A stretch of 64,000 nt of DNA from positions 1 through 64,000 of the forward strand of contig JASANE010003436.1 in the NCBI GenBank assembly GCA_030248225.1. The letters are read 5' to 3'. The position numbers and the translations under genes are program-made. The notes beneath the pieces were generated by a model. The model worked only from the letters and a program-made list of their open reading frames with translations. It was not told the origin of the DNA and did not search any database. This DNA comes from Trileptium ribeirensis. Taxonomy: Eukaryota; Nematoda; Enoplea; Enoplida; Thoracostomopsidae. Below, one piece after another: positions 1 to 11,420 of this stretch (position 1 is the stretch's first letter; each line of letters begins with the position of its first letter).

Positions 1-1258
1 TTACGGGGTTTCATCTAATGTCCGCTGGCTATATTAAAATTGCCGTTTATAGTGGAATATTAGGTTTACGGGTGTTCGAGTTTCCTATTTTCCTTGGTCC
101 ACTTTAATATGTAGTTTCTTTCGAACTGTTCCTTAGTGCGTTTTGCTGGTTTTATGAAGGTTCCTACAGGTTTTTCAACGAAATTTCTAGTGAAATCCTA
201 ACGGTCTTTATGACCTACTCTTAATTTTTAAAGGAAAATTATTTGACCTAATACTTGGGGTTGGAATATTGTCCTGGGGGATTCTTGGGTTTGTGTTCTA
301 AACAGGATCGGGGCTGCTTCGATCCTTCACAAATTACACTATTGGTAGTTGCTTTCTTTCAGTTATGTTTGACAAGTCATTGCATTACCGGACATATAAA
401 TATATCACAAACAGTAATATTACGACAAGTATCACAATAACTTGTCCTATATTTCTGAGAAGGTGGTTGAGACTTAGCTTCTTAAGTTTACCACTGTTGG
501 TGATAAGTACTTTTGCTATACTTTTAAAGTATCCATAAGCTTTAGTATAAGATTTGCGACTTTTGACAGTTTTGTTACATTTTGGGATGCGTGTTTTCGT
601 GGTTTTCTCGGAACGATGAATGCTGGGAACCAACATAGGAGGTTCCTTTTATAATGGGTTGAGGGGCCCCTTTTTTGAGGGACTAATGTTTTGGTATTAC
701 AGAGGACAGCGTCCTCTTTTGGACGGCTCTTTCCTTGTAATTTCTTGGCGTTTCTCAGGGTGTTTTCTGTGCCTTTTCTCAGGATTGAATAGGGTTCCGG
801 TAAGGGAACCCGTACAAAAGTTGGGAACAACTGGAGATGGATCGTCTTCTTCTTTCACGACGTACCGCGCGTTGACCTCACCGTAAATGAGTACTTGAGC
901 AGTTTGGGGTAGTGAAAGCTCGAAATATCAATTTTACAATGGTTACTGATAAGAGCTTTTACCATATAAGGCTGCTCTTACTCTGCTCTTAAACTCAAAA
1001 TTTAGACAACTTTTAAGAGAAAATTTGCTAAAACAGTTTCCGAAGGGGTTGGGGAAAAGAGGGTTTTGCTGGAGTTAGGGCTTTAGGGACCCTGTTGTCG
1101 AGAGTCCGATTAGTACTAAAAGGCAAATATATTCAACATGTAGCAAGACTTACAAGACCTTACCTCCTAAGCTTGAAATTTACCAAAATCTTGACTTTAT
1201 ATCATCTTTAATATTTTCTTTCAGTAGTAATAAGGTTTTGCTTTGTGTTTAAAGAGAT
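1..1258. other. No recognisable gene; short palindromes
   Basis: I see no supportable gene here. The open frames at 385-886 overlap on both strands and have no family resemblance I recognise. The stretch 663-811 is less AT-rich than its surroundings and holds three short perfect palindromes: GGGGCCCC at 663, AGAGGAC/GTCCTCT at 701-717 and GGGTTCC/GGAACCC at 792-811. Confidence 0.5.
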
Positions 1259-1285
1259 AAAATATATATATATATATTTATATTT
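1259..1285. repeat. (TA)n microsatellite
   Basis: A short run of alternating T and A, grading into TATTTA. Confidence 0.8.
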
Positions 1286-1303
1286 ATAATACGCACCTAG
1301 GCC

Positions 1304-1550
1304 GGCGAATTCCCAACTGCAGTAAAATTGTACTTTAATTATGATTGAAAAAAGAGAAACGAATACGAAAAACAAGCGAAACCGGCAATAGTATCTTCAT
1401 GGCTAGCTATGTAATAAATGCTAATCGCCAAAAGATGATAATGTAGAAACGAGCTAAACCGGTGTCGACAGTCGGCATCGCAAATTTCAGCTCGAACATA
1501 CACAAAAGTTGTAAAAGAGACAACTAAGTGACTATATCTTTGCAACAATG
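1304..1550 (-). repeat. Dispersed repeat family R2, copy 1
   Basis: The reverse complement of about 1545-1470 aligns by eye with 60297-60370 and 55430-55365, and more weakly with 43325-43255. Shared blocks are GCAAAGATATAGT, a CTTTTG block, TATGTTC.AGCTGAA and TGCGA...CGAC. About 220 bp away is a second block (CCCAACT.CAGTAAAATT) that also recurs near 43080 and 55466. The copies differ by substitutions and small indels, so this looks like an old interspersed repeat of unknown class. Confidence 0.55.
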
Positions 1551-1739
1551 TAGAATAATGGGTTTATGATTCTTATTTATAAAGTTGTATATTTGGTACA
1601 AATAATTGCGTATTTTGGTCCAATATAATGCGCTAGGCCCAACAGTAGTTGGCATAACAAAAGAGAAGCTTACGAATTTCCATTGCCAAATATGTTACAA
1701 CGTTATTTTGTACACAGTGAAACTAATAAAATGGACAAA

Positions 1740-2120
1740 ATGTGAGCACCCCACATGCCGAACGTAGGGTTTCAAGAGGGCTACCCCCCCGATGCCTCAG
1801 ACCCTCCCCGTCGATGCCCTGGTCTACCCTTCTCCCCGAAAGATACCTCCCTACCTGCCGTCCCCGGTGCTGTACATCCGCGTCCTACGGGTGCCGGCGC
1901 CCGGGAAATTTTAGCAAATGTTGGTAAAAGTTGGGCAGAAATTGACAAAACTGGGTGCTTGGCGGGTGTCGTCAAGTTTTTTCAATAGACATGGGATGTC
2001 AACTCTTTTCTGGACAATACATATCCTAGGGTCTCTACCTCACTAAAGACGACCTCCAATACCGAACCCGGTTACACCCTGAGATCTTAGAGCTTGCATG
2101 GAGGGCACGTATTTTTTTAC
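1740..2120 (+). repeat. Composite C-rich/A-rich repeat, copy A
   Basis: A C-rich block (about 1747-1905) sits in AT-rich DNA. It is followed on the same strand by an A-rich quasi-periodic stretch (TTTTAGCAAATG, AAATTGACAAAAC, to about 1985). The segment CGTCCTACGG before a TTTTAGCA block also occurs in the copy near 61040. Overlapping open frames on both strands here reflect base composition, not genes. Confidence 0.55.
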
Positions 2121-2566
2121 AAGATATTAATAGTTTGTCTTTCTGTCAATTCGAGGCGCGTGGTTCTGTTGCAAAAATTATGTATCATCTGTAGTTTTCT
2201 ACACATTAGTTGGTAACGTTGCTTAATATATTAGTATATTTCTGTCACCATGACTTTTAGGTGAATGATATCTAAGGAAATATTGATAAAGGCCCTACAC
2301 ATGCATAAAAATGTTTTTGTGTTCAGTTGAACATTGCCTAAAACTGTAAAATAATTGGACTGTTTTAAAAGCGCAATAAATCGTCAAGTATAACATTTCG
2401 GGAAAACATATTTATTCATTTACCTCATAGGTTCGGTAAACAGTAAATCTGAGAGCAACAAATATAATTTGAGAAAACATTTTCTATTAGCTTGCATACC
2501 AATTTTTTGTAGTACATTGCAAAATCTCAGTGAAATTAGCTACATATTAATGATTTTCCTAGTAAA
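2121..2566. other. AT-rich spacer, nothing recognised
   Basis: No long open frame, repeat pair or RNA-like structure stood out. Confidence 0.5.
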
Positions 2567-2569
2567 TTA

Positions 2570-3071
2570 TGCGGCGTTCACGTTATAATGTCACAGTTGT
2601 TTGGAACTTTTGTCCCCTGTAGTCGCGACCATAACGTATAGACAGTCAGGGTGACACTCTCGCTGTAAATCAATTTCCGAGGGTGTACGACACACCCTTA
2701 GGTACTACATTTTTTCTTTATAGTGTCGTACACAACCTTAGCTAGCAGGCGCCAATAAACTGTAGCGTACACCGTCTATAGCTAATGCGGCATATTTGTC
2801 AACTGTGCTGTGCAGTTTTTTAAGTTGTCGATATTTGTATCTAGGCCATAAAAACGTTGGTGAAATAATGTAGCACCATATGAATGAAACTGCAAGACGA
2901 CACGGTGTGATTGACACTGTCGAGAAGTGACAAAACCCCTAGCTAGCTACCTTTGAAAAAATTTAGAAAAAATACGGAGGCGCTTACGACACCCTGTTGT
3001 CGACAGTGTGCCCGACACTGTGTGGTGTACATAGGTTTAAAACGTTACGACATTATAATGTGAACGCCGCA
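2570..3071 (-). mobile_element. Harbinger-like MITE, copy 1 (inverted relative to copy 2)
   Basis: A 502-bp element bounded by near-perfect terminal inverted repeats of about 25 bp: TGCGGCGTTCACGTTATAAT at the left and its complement, with a few changes, at the right. Flanking trinucleotides are TTA (2567-2569) and ATA (3072-3074), consistent with a slightly decayed 3-bp TWA target duplication. A second copy at 54794-55302 aligns end to end in the opposite orientation. There is no transposase reading frame. Internally it carries several GACAGTGT/GTCGACA motifs forming local palindromes. The Harbinger assignment rests only on TSD length and composition. Confidence 0.8.
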
Positions 3072-3710
3072 ATAGGAAATATTTCCTAATCGCAAATTTT
3101 ATAAAATTAGCGTAACAGATTTTATTATGTGGCTGCCGAAAATTCGGTGGTTTTGGTTTCAGATAAAATCTGTACAATACTTTAGCTTCTAGTATTCCGA
3201 AAAGTACAAAGACCATTTCCCAAATATATTGGGGAAGCATCCGCATAAATTAGGAAAGGATCCTATGCATAATAATTTAGATTCTTGTCTCTTTTAGACA
3301 TCATGGGACACTAAATCCAAAATCATTTTTACTGTCTGTAACCGTAAATAATTATTATTCAAATTTGCAGTGGAATTATTGAACAATAAAGACTTGAACT
3401 CTGACCATGTTCCAGTTAGTAGCAAAATAGCGTAAACAATAATTTATATTTAGCTCTACTTTTCGCGTGACAGATGTGTGCGAATGCCTAGTCTTTCAAG
3501 AGGGAGCAAAGCTTGCTGGCCATTGTATACATACTTTTGTTAGTAAAAGCTTATTTTCCTACCTACATTAACGCAGTGTAGCACCAATGTCGGTAACAAA
3601 TATCTAATACTGTTACTTCGTCATGTTGCTACTACGCCTTAGACGTACATTAAATGCGTTTCACTAAACCACATAAGTTCTACGCCTGTCAATCTAGCTT
3701 CGTATTAAAG

Positions 3711-3716
3711 TTTATT
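3711..3716 (-). promoter_or_regulatory. Candidate polyadenylation signal of the GPCR gene
   Basis: AATAAA on the minus strand, 24 nt past the GPCR stop codon. Another AATAAA (3739-3744) overlaps the stop itself. Confidence 0.55.
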
Positions 3717-3739
3717 TAACCGAAGCGAGTAGCAACAAT

Positions 3740-4798
3740 TTATTTGGTAATTCTCGATGGCGAATCATGGCTTGAAATATCAGCGTCGGATGACAACGGT
3801 GATAATGACTCGGTATCGGACAAATTCATGTTTGCAACGCGGCTCGATCCTCCACAGTAAGATCGATAAGAGTTGCAGTTTAAAGTTCTAGCTGAACGAC
3901 TTCTACGTGGCCGTACACTAGCTACATCTTTTTTGTGAATCTCAGCGGTCAAATTTTGGATAACGTCATCGTCCTTATTGTCTTTGTTAAAGTTTGTTGT
4001 TGTGGTTTTAACGAGATGCCCATTTGCTGCTACAGTAGATGACAGATACCACTGAGAACTACCACCCGCATCACCATTACCATCACTGATATGGTTGTCG
4101 GCTTCTGGCATTTCATTAAGTATATACGATTGGTTGATGGCGCTGTATTCAGGTGACGGCCTGGACGTTCGGATACCATCGGTTGTGGCTGCTGCCGCAG
4201 TCCTTGTCCATTCTCGGCTTCGTAGACTCCTTGAGGACATGCGGAGCCGCGAGCATCGCCATAAGCTTGCTATTGTCGCTCGATATGTTGAACTCATTGT
4301 GCAGTAAAGAAAAAAGTTGACCGAGGAATTGATAAGCGATAAAAGATCGAGCATGTCGGCGACGTGTGGATAAATATGGTTCGAAACGTCAGGATAGATC
4401 GCTGTCAATATAATTATAATACCTTGTGGAATTTCAGTTAATAAACTAACCGATATAATTATAAGTAATAACGCAGTTGTAATATCGGTAGTACCTTCGG
4501 AACTCGTAGCCGCTCCAGACACAGGCGTTGGCGAAACTAATACTGATGATGTCGATGGTGTCCATAGCCGTATTGCTCGTCGAACTGGTCGCATTACGAT
4601 ATTGTTCGCTGCAGTTCGAAAGCCGACAGATAATGTTCCACCTGAAATCGCGTTGCTTGAACGTCTCGACTGCAGGCCGTAGCTATTGCTACAAGTAGCC
4701 GCTGATTTTCGAGTTAATGCTTGATGCTTTGTTCTTGCTGCGCGAAATTGTCGAATTATTATAGTAATCAACAGGAATAGGATAATTGATGGCACGAC
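3740..4798 (-). CDS. Neuropeptide GPCR, DMSR/myosuppressin/FMRFamide-receptor-like, exon 2 (TM5-TM7 and tail)
   Basis: Codes residues 245-596 of a 596-residue receptor. It opens with VVPSIILFLL (second half of TM5), then a basic, Ser-rich third intracellular loop of about 80 residues. TM6 (about 349-378) contains TEIPQG in place of the usual CWxP. TM7 (about 391-413) contains NSSVNFFLYC, where most class A receptors have NPxxY. TEIPQG and N-S-x-x-N-F-x-x-Y-C are hallmarks of the invertebrate DMSR/myosuppressin/FMRFamide receptor group. The tail is about 180 residues, rich in Ser, Thr and Arg, as expected for phosphorylation and arrestin contact. The acceptor is TCTTTTTAAG before GTC, with a CTAAC branch-like site just upstream. 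The open frame extends 33 codons into the intron; I exclude those because the exon joins the other half of TM5 exactly at AAG/GTC. The ligand cannot be read from the sequence. Confidence 0.9.
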   Translation of the reverse strand, partial: VVPSIILFLLITIIIRQFRAARTKHQALTRKSAATCSNSYGLQSRRSSNAISGGTLSVGFRTAANNIVMRPVRRAIRLWTPSTSSVLVSPTPVSGAATSSEGTTDITTALLLIIISVSLLTEIPQGIIIILTAIYPDVSNHIYPHVADMLDLLSLINSSVNFFLYCTMSSTYRATIASLWRCSRLRMSSRSLRSREWTRTAAAATTDGIRTSRPSPEYSAINQSYILNEMPEADNHISDGNGDAGGSSQWYLSSTVAANGHLVKTTTTNFNKDNKDDDVIQNLTAEIHKKDVASVRPRRSRSARTLNCNSYRSYCGGSSRVANMNLSDTESLSPLSSDADISSHDSPSRITK

Positions 4799-7700
4799 CT
4801 TAAAAAGATTTAAATTGTTAGGAAATGAACTATTAAGTAGCAGGTACGGGCATTTTAGCTTCGCAAGACAAACTATCGTCCCTACAATATGTGACATGCA
4901 AGATTGTTGCTACGGGTTTCCAAGAACGCTGTAGAGCTGTTCTAGCAAGATTATACTACTGGAAAGCCATTTTCAGATATTTATGAGTTATGGGGCAAGA
5001 AAAGCAGCTTTTTGTCAATCACGTATTACATCTTTCATTAACCTTTTAAGATAAAGAATCTGCCTAATCATATACCTATTTTAGGAGACGATCTATTGCA
5101 CTACAACCATGAAACTGGACCAAAGCATACACATTGTTAATATTTTCAAAGAATTGTGCAACCATTTCGTAGTTCTTGGACTGCAATCAATACTGTATAG
5201 AAGCGATGATTTCGGTTTTCACACCTGTATCTTGTTAACATACTAATTTAATAGTTTCTACTCTAAAGGGTCTCGAGCTTCTCGTTCGTTCACAGAAGAG
5301 GTTATAAGGATGATATGTTGTAATATCTATAACCATAGGTAGACTATTATGCCATATATATTTATTGAAAAGGTCTGCTTATGTTTTCGTGCACTATAAA
5401 ACTAAAATAGAAAAGGCCTTCCCATGGATAATAAAACACTGGGAAATTCGAGCTAATAGTTTAACAAATATGTATTGCACTATATGCGTTCGTAAATTTG
5501 AATTAATATCAGTAAGCATACGTTTAGCGCCTGAGGAAAACCATATTCCCATATTGGCTACGTCAAATCGATTCACTTATTACAGAACTACAGCAAATTT
5601 AAACTGATTTCGTCATGAAAACTTTTTACTGCAAAGCGGAACCATATTATATCCAGATCGTTAAACATGATCAACGAAAATGATTATACCAGATAAATTT
5701 ACTAATTCTTGCGTTATTCTATCATAAAAGTTCGCTAATTTAGACGTAAATATCTCAAAACCATTGAGTTCGTTTTTGACTATCACCTAGCACTATGGTG
5801 GTGCGTAAGATATTTGATTAATGATACATGGTTCTGTTAAACAATGAGTAGCTGGCTGTAGTGTAGTTATACCGTTTAAGCTTTGTGCTATTTCAAATAG
5901 GTCATATTTAATGTGTTTTTGACAGTTTGTTATGTGTTGGTATTGTTTCCTTTTTTGTCAGACTATGCATAATTTGATTATGTTGTATTGTAGCACAATC
6001 TGGGAAAATATTGCAAACCCAGCTGCTAGAACTAGCTTACTAATTTGAAAAGCCGCATGGTAAATCGTTCGGCTTCGAGCACCCATATTTAAGCACAACT
6101 TGAAAATATTGTAGTATATGCTCTGTCCCGCTAAAAATTATACTGCCCCGTTTACAGGTATTCAAAATGACAGCGCCGTAAATTTTAGAGACCGGAAATG
6201 GTCCTTTTGAACATGTACATACAAGCTCAAGGGTGGGTAGGAGGTAACCGCCCTTAGATCCGGACCCTTCATTGCCCCACAACGGTTCGGCTGCGTCCTC
6301 GACAGTTCCCCCGACCCCCTATAGGCGGCGAGGGCGCCAACCATGGTTTTCATGTCGCCCAAGCCTTTTTGCGTAATACGTCCCCCCACTCGACAGAATG
6401 GACCCCACCGTCCCTCCGGGAACCCCAAGTCCCCTGGCACCCCGGACCTTGAGCACGTATATTCTAAAAATATCTGAAAATACACCACTCCAATCATAAG
6501 CTGTGGACACACCTGTGCGTACGGTTAAGATACAAACCCATATGTTTAGAACCAAACCAGCATAGAGGTATTTCTTGGAGCGAATTCCTGTCTACCTAAA
6601 ATGGCATGCTGCTTATTAAGATAAAGGTGTTTGGTTTAGAGTACATTCGAATGTAGGCATAGTGAACACCATAATTTTTGGTCATCTATTACATGCGCTT
6701 GTGCAGGCAGTCCTTTTAGAATTATTTGCATTATGATGTGATAGAATACACATAGTTGTTTGGTTCATAATAGTTTGGTTCGGCAGTGAGGTAAGCGAAA
6801 AGAACACGTGAAATTTGACAGTGATATTTGACACATAATATATTCTAATGAAATTACTTGCAAACTTTGCTGCCCAAAATGAGGATGTGGTTCTTTTGTT
6901 CTCATAGAAGTTATTCGCGTATATCAGTGTTATCTTATACAGTCTAAAGCTATTTGTTGTTCAAAAATTTTATTTATTTATATAACAAAAATAATTAGGT
7001 CAATTTTGGTCCCCAATACTATTATTGATATTGATTGATATTTTCACTTTATAAGGTAAAACTTGGATGGACTAAAAGTTTGAATTCTATCAAGAAACAA
7101 ATATATCACGAAAATTTGAGATTAACCAAGTTGGTTCAGCCATTCTCAGATTATATTGCCTTTGACTCAGAATTTAGGTTATTAAATCATTCTTCTCTCA
7201 TGCGAACGACTTGTGATATTTGGCCTTCTGTATATTAGAAAAATGAATATTACTTCATTGTTGATTGCATTTTATGGAGAAACATTATTTTACTAAAAAC
7301 GAAACTGTGCAAGTGGTGCCTGGGGATGTAACGCTATATAACATGCCACTGTGAGGCAAATCTGCTTACACGAAGATCATTCTTATTATTAAAATCGTCG
7401 AACAATTTATAATAGCACAAAATTTTGAAACGGAAATAGAAAATTTGATCTTCACTTTTCGTAATATAAGTAAAACAGAGCGTCTGTTAAACTCGAATTA
7501 CCTAAAATGTTGGTGCAATAAGTACTATAAATGCATGACGACCGTATCCTGCATTTGAAAGTTTATTTGCCATTATAATATCGTTGAATTAGTAGTTTTT
7601 CTGGTAAACCAAGATTTTAGACTAAAAATCACACCATTAATTTGGCCTCAGTCAAGCTAAGTGATAGGCGTAATGTTATGTGTTTATTCAGTGGTAGAAG

Positions 7701-8290
7701 CTTCGGACAGCAAACAACTAATTAACTTATTTCGTAAATGTAGCTTGATAGAGTGGAAGTCATCTTTAGAACCTCTGGTTTGATGACAACTGACTACACC
7801 CTGCTTAAGAATTCAGAATAAGTTAAAAACCTTCTAAATTCTGACGTTAAATTTATTATCAGTGCATAGAAACCTGAATATTGTATATACCGTTCGTTTT
7901 TACACCTTCATTAAAACCGGAACGAGAGAAATGAGCGAATTGAAATATTAAGATATTTTACTGTCTGAACATTGATATTTGCTACATTTCTTTGATACAA
8001 ATGATCAAAACTTGTCGTAATTATGGATATAAAAGAGTAAATAAAATTGCGATATAGAAATCAAACTTTGTCTCGATTTTATGAATTGAGCTGAATTATG
8101 CTCGCAGTGCCGCATAGCGGTGCATTGGTGCAGGAATGCAATCGTTTAACAATGTGTATTTTCTAGTGTTGGCGTGTATCCTAATGCCTTCTTCTGACAA
8201 CAAGATATGAATATGAAAAGTAGATGATCCAAAACCTTTCAGAATTGCGAAACCCGACATACTAATGAAAAAAGGATAGCTAAAACTAAC
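4799..8290 (-). other. Intron of the GPCR gene (3,492 nt, phase 0)
   Basis: Donor AAG/GTTAGT at 8290 and acceptor TTAAG/GTC at 4799 (minus strand). The junction falls between codons and reunites TM5 as HGMLFK plus VVPSII. The intron contains one C-rich composite module (6220-6465) and otherwise AT-rich DNA with no convincing nested gene. Confidence 0.85.
6220..6465 (+). repeat. Composite C-rich/A-rich repeat, copy B
   Basis: A C-rich block inside the GPCR intron ending in CTTGAGCACGTATAT, a terminus also seen at 37741. No A-rich array is evident beside it. Minus-strand frames across it (to about 6555) are open because of composition and resemble no protein I know. Confidence 0.5.
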
Positions 8291-9022
8291 CTTAAACAGC
8301 ATTCCGTGTACCCATAATACAGTTTTCAGCAAAAGGCAATGATTTTGATAGGCAATTTGAGCAATATCAACCGTATATTTGATTGTTAAATTGTCAAATA
8401 TTGTCCACGCATTTGTATCCACAGCGGTAGTGTTATTGTTGGCCGTCGGGCCGGGCGCCGAATTTTGATAAATACTTGGTCGTATTTGAAAAACAATTAG
8501 CGTAGGCACCGAAATTACGGTAACGCAAGCGATAACATACGCTGATAGTAACTGAGAACTACGTATAGTTTGCCACCGGCTCACGCCTGCCTTTGCGGCA
8601 AGGATACGATTTCGGACAAATGCTAGTGCTACGGAGAGCCAAACAACGGTTGTATGAAGAACCACGCTAGCAAACATATGGATTACAACGAAGACCATCC
8701 AGGCGAACGTTCGTGCCGGCGGACGCACGATATGGAACCGGGATATATAGATTGTGTAGAGGATCATTGTTCCCGTATCAGCAATGGCAATATTTGTTAA
8801 GAGAACATTTGTTGGAGTTCTCATACGGGGCCGGGTGAGCGTTGCTATATTGATCGCATTTCCGACTATTCCAACTGTGCAAATTGCTAGACATAGCGGA
8901 CCGTGTATTTGTGCATACGCCGAGTGAAGGTCTGACAAACCACGCACAACTAAATTCGATCGAGGATTTGTGAATAGTTTTGGTGATATTGCACAAGATG
9001 GAATCGCTGTCACATTTAACAT
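8291..9022 (-). CDS. Neuropeptide GPCR, DMSR/myosuppressin/FMRFamide-receptor-like, exon 1 (N-terminus to TM5)
   Basis: Codes residues 1-244 of the receptor. A short extracellular N-terminus has an N-glycosylation site (N3-V-T). TM1 (about 40-62) holds GNAIN, and TM2 (about 73-95) holds NIAIAD with the conserved Asp at 82. TM3 (about 107-135) includes LHTTVVWLSVALA and is followed by FVRNRI, so Arg137 is kept but the DRY motif is not; loss of strict DRY is common in this group. TM4 is about 155-180. Extracellular loop 2 carries further N-glycosylation sites (NNT, NTT, NLT). The last residues, LWVHGMLFK, are the first half of TM5 and end at donor AAG/GTTAGT. The start is the first ATG after an in-frame TAA a few codons upstream. 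An upstream non-coding exon is possible. Expected location is the plasma membrane of neuropeptide-responsive cells. Confidence 0.9.
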
Positions 9023-10044
9023 TTTTGATATTTTTTATTGACGGCCTATCCAATACGTAATCAACAAAATTATCTAACCTTATTTATTATTTACATAATT
9101 TTTATTTTTATTTTATTTGTAATTCTGAAATGCAACAAATAAGCAAAACGACTGATTTATTGAGATTTTGTCAAATCTTAACGAAATACAACTTATTGTC
9201 ACTTTTAATTTAAACAAAATTTAATGTTAGCGTAATTTTAGCTGACTTATGCCGATACCATTTAGCAATTTGCAATGTTGATAGCAAGGAAAATGAATGC
9301 AAGACTTGCTGTGTAGATTTCGCTTGTTACAGTATGGCTGCATATAAAATTGTAATTTTATCAAGGTTTGTGTTAATACAAAAAATATAATTTATGACTT
9401 TATCTTGCACTAATTTTTAACGTGTCAAACATAATGGAATACAAACATGGAAACGAGACGAAATTTATATGCGAATTAGCCGTTTCCGCTGGCCTTAACA
9501 CCTGTTACGCTGGCTGCCATGTTAGCAGTATGCATTTGGTTGATAAACTTTGATTGACTGATTGAAACATCGACTGAAAATGAAGAAAATGTACATTTGG
9601 TTGTAGTCAAATATTAAATTCAGACGGTCTAATGACAGTGTGTGCGTCGTTTATGAGAATTCCAGAAAAAAGTAACAGATTTCGGATGTTTTTGGTCTCT
9701 CAATCTATTTTCGTCTAAATCTAAACAGTTTAAAAGGCTTGTTTGTAATGAAATTTTATGAGGTAATTAGAATGACAAGACGCGCTGACGCAAGAATCAT
9801 TGGAGAAATAATATGAAGTCACCTTGCCCACCTTACAGCTATATCGTTTTAGCAAAGTTTAGTTTGAGGCCAGCTTTAAACGGTGAACTGAGTTAGATTT
9901 TACACCATATACATGGACCGATCAACCTTGTCATTTTTTGTAAATTCTAAGGCTAAACTAGGTAAAAATTCTCAACCCAGCATTTAGCCAGAGACCTTCA
10001 CTTAACTAATACTCAAAAGTATCCAACCAAATATGATTTTATAT
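9023..10044. other. AT-rich upstream flank of the GPCR gene
   Basis: Presumably holds the 5' untranslated region and promoter of the receptor. I see no TATA/initiator pair as clear as the one near 17900 and no other gene. Confidence 0.45.
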
Positions 10045-10372
10045 ATATTTAAATTATTTTTAATTGGATAAATTTTGATAGATTTAAAACTATTTTTGAA
10101 TTGTATAAAATTTGTACACAAACTATTTTATAAATTGAATAAAAACTGCAATGGTTTAATCAACTTTTAAAATTTGGAAAAGTTGAATGCATTTAAATTA
10201 TTTTTTGTAATTGTGCAAAAATTTCACAGATTCAAAACCATTGTTAAACATTGGATAACATTAAACTAATTATTAAATTGTATAAAATTAGCAAAAATTT
10301 AATCAATTTCTAAAATTCGGACAAATTTGCACGGATTCGAACCATTTTAAAAATTGGACAAAATTCGCGCAG
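10045..10372. repeat. Decayed minisatellite, ~37-bp unit, about nine copies
   Basis: A run of loosely matching units, each ending in a form of TTTTAAATTGG and continuing (A/T)AAAATT.GCACAGATT.AAAC. Unit lengths read by eye are 37, 34, 40, 36, 40, 27, 40 and 37 nt plus a partial copy. The last two full units are the most alike. Confidence 0.6.
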
Positions 10373-10989
10373 CTTTTTTGAAAGACGATCAAAAACATAG
10401 CGAGGTCTTATTTTTAAATTTGAGTAGGATAATACGCACATGCAAGAGTAAAATTACAATGTATGGACATGTATAGACATGTATTATTTACGAGAAATCG
10501 TCTAGGCAGATTAGTTGTTATATATAGTTCATCAAATAAATAATCGCAAGGGGTGTTTCAGCCTGACATGGTCCCGCTTTCAGCTTTTCTATCTGGAAGT
10601 TGGAGCTTAAAGTCCGAGTCTTTTCAAAATCTGTGCAGATTTTTCCAGTAATTTTTGTTTGTATTTTCGTTTAGGATAATGTTTAAGCAATATTCATAGT
10701 TTACACAGATGTCGTTTTATACCTTTGACAACGAAGTAAGTCAATCAATATGATTTTCAAACGTCCACATTAATAATGAAAAAAGAAAAAACAAAAACTT
10801 CTGTTCACATTTCGGGGTCCAAATTTTTAGTTAAACATCTGAATATAAAGATATAAATAGAGTTACATCCGCAGCTTAAACTCTGATGTCAACAACTCTA
10901 TAGAATAGAATTGTGAGTGTAATGTCGAGAAAAGTATGGCGCTGTAAACTACTGTCGTTTAAGTCATTGATGGCAGTGATAGCAATATA
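10373..10989. other. AT-rich spacer, nothing recognised
   Basis: No gene or repeat pair was found. Confidence 0.5.
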
Positions 10990-11420
10990 ACCGATTTAAA
11001 TATACATGTAAATAACCATGCGTGCTGAAACAGACCCCATCCACGAGACCTCGGATCTCTCCCCCACAGACGCTTCGAATCCCTCCTACTCCCACGCTCC
11101 CTAAAGAGGTTGGGCCTTGGACCTCTGGGCGCAGGTATATACCCTGGATTGAAAATACGGCCCAACTAGCACTAGTGTACCGCGCCTTCCCCATCCTCCG
11201 CCGCGCGCGTGAAGTCTGAGCAGTATTTGGCAAAATAGGGTGAAACTTGTCAGACAAGGAATAAATTTGACAAAGGTGAAGGCGGTCGTCCACTTTTTTC
11301 AGCACCGCCCGTAGAACCTTCCCCCAAGGGAGCCTCGCCTGCCGCAACCCTACGTGACCCCTTTCTCGCCGAGCCCGGCTTCCTCGACCGCAAGACCTCG
11401 GAGCATGTATGGCAATAAAA
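10990..11420 (+). repeat. Composite C-rich/A-rich repeat, copy C
   Basis: C-rich blocks flank an A-rich middle at about 11222-11285 (TTTGGCAAAATAGGGTGAAA, AAATTTGACAAAGG). Inside, GACCTCTGGGCGCAGGTATA resembles the GACCT.GGAGCG...ATATAT terminus of other copies. Long overlapping frames on both strands reflect high GC. Confidence 0.55.

Noticed and set aside
4799..4897. The 33 codons upstream of GPCR exon 2, starting at an ATG
   Set aside because: They precede a proper acceptor, and exon 2 continues TM5 exactly where exon 1 stops; including them would break the helix.
8096..8290. Open frame continuing past GPCR exon 1
   Set aside because: It reads through the donor AAG/GTTAGT and loses the TM5 pattern, so it is intron.
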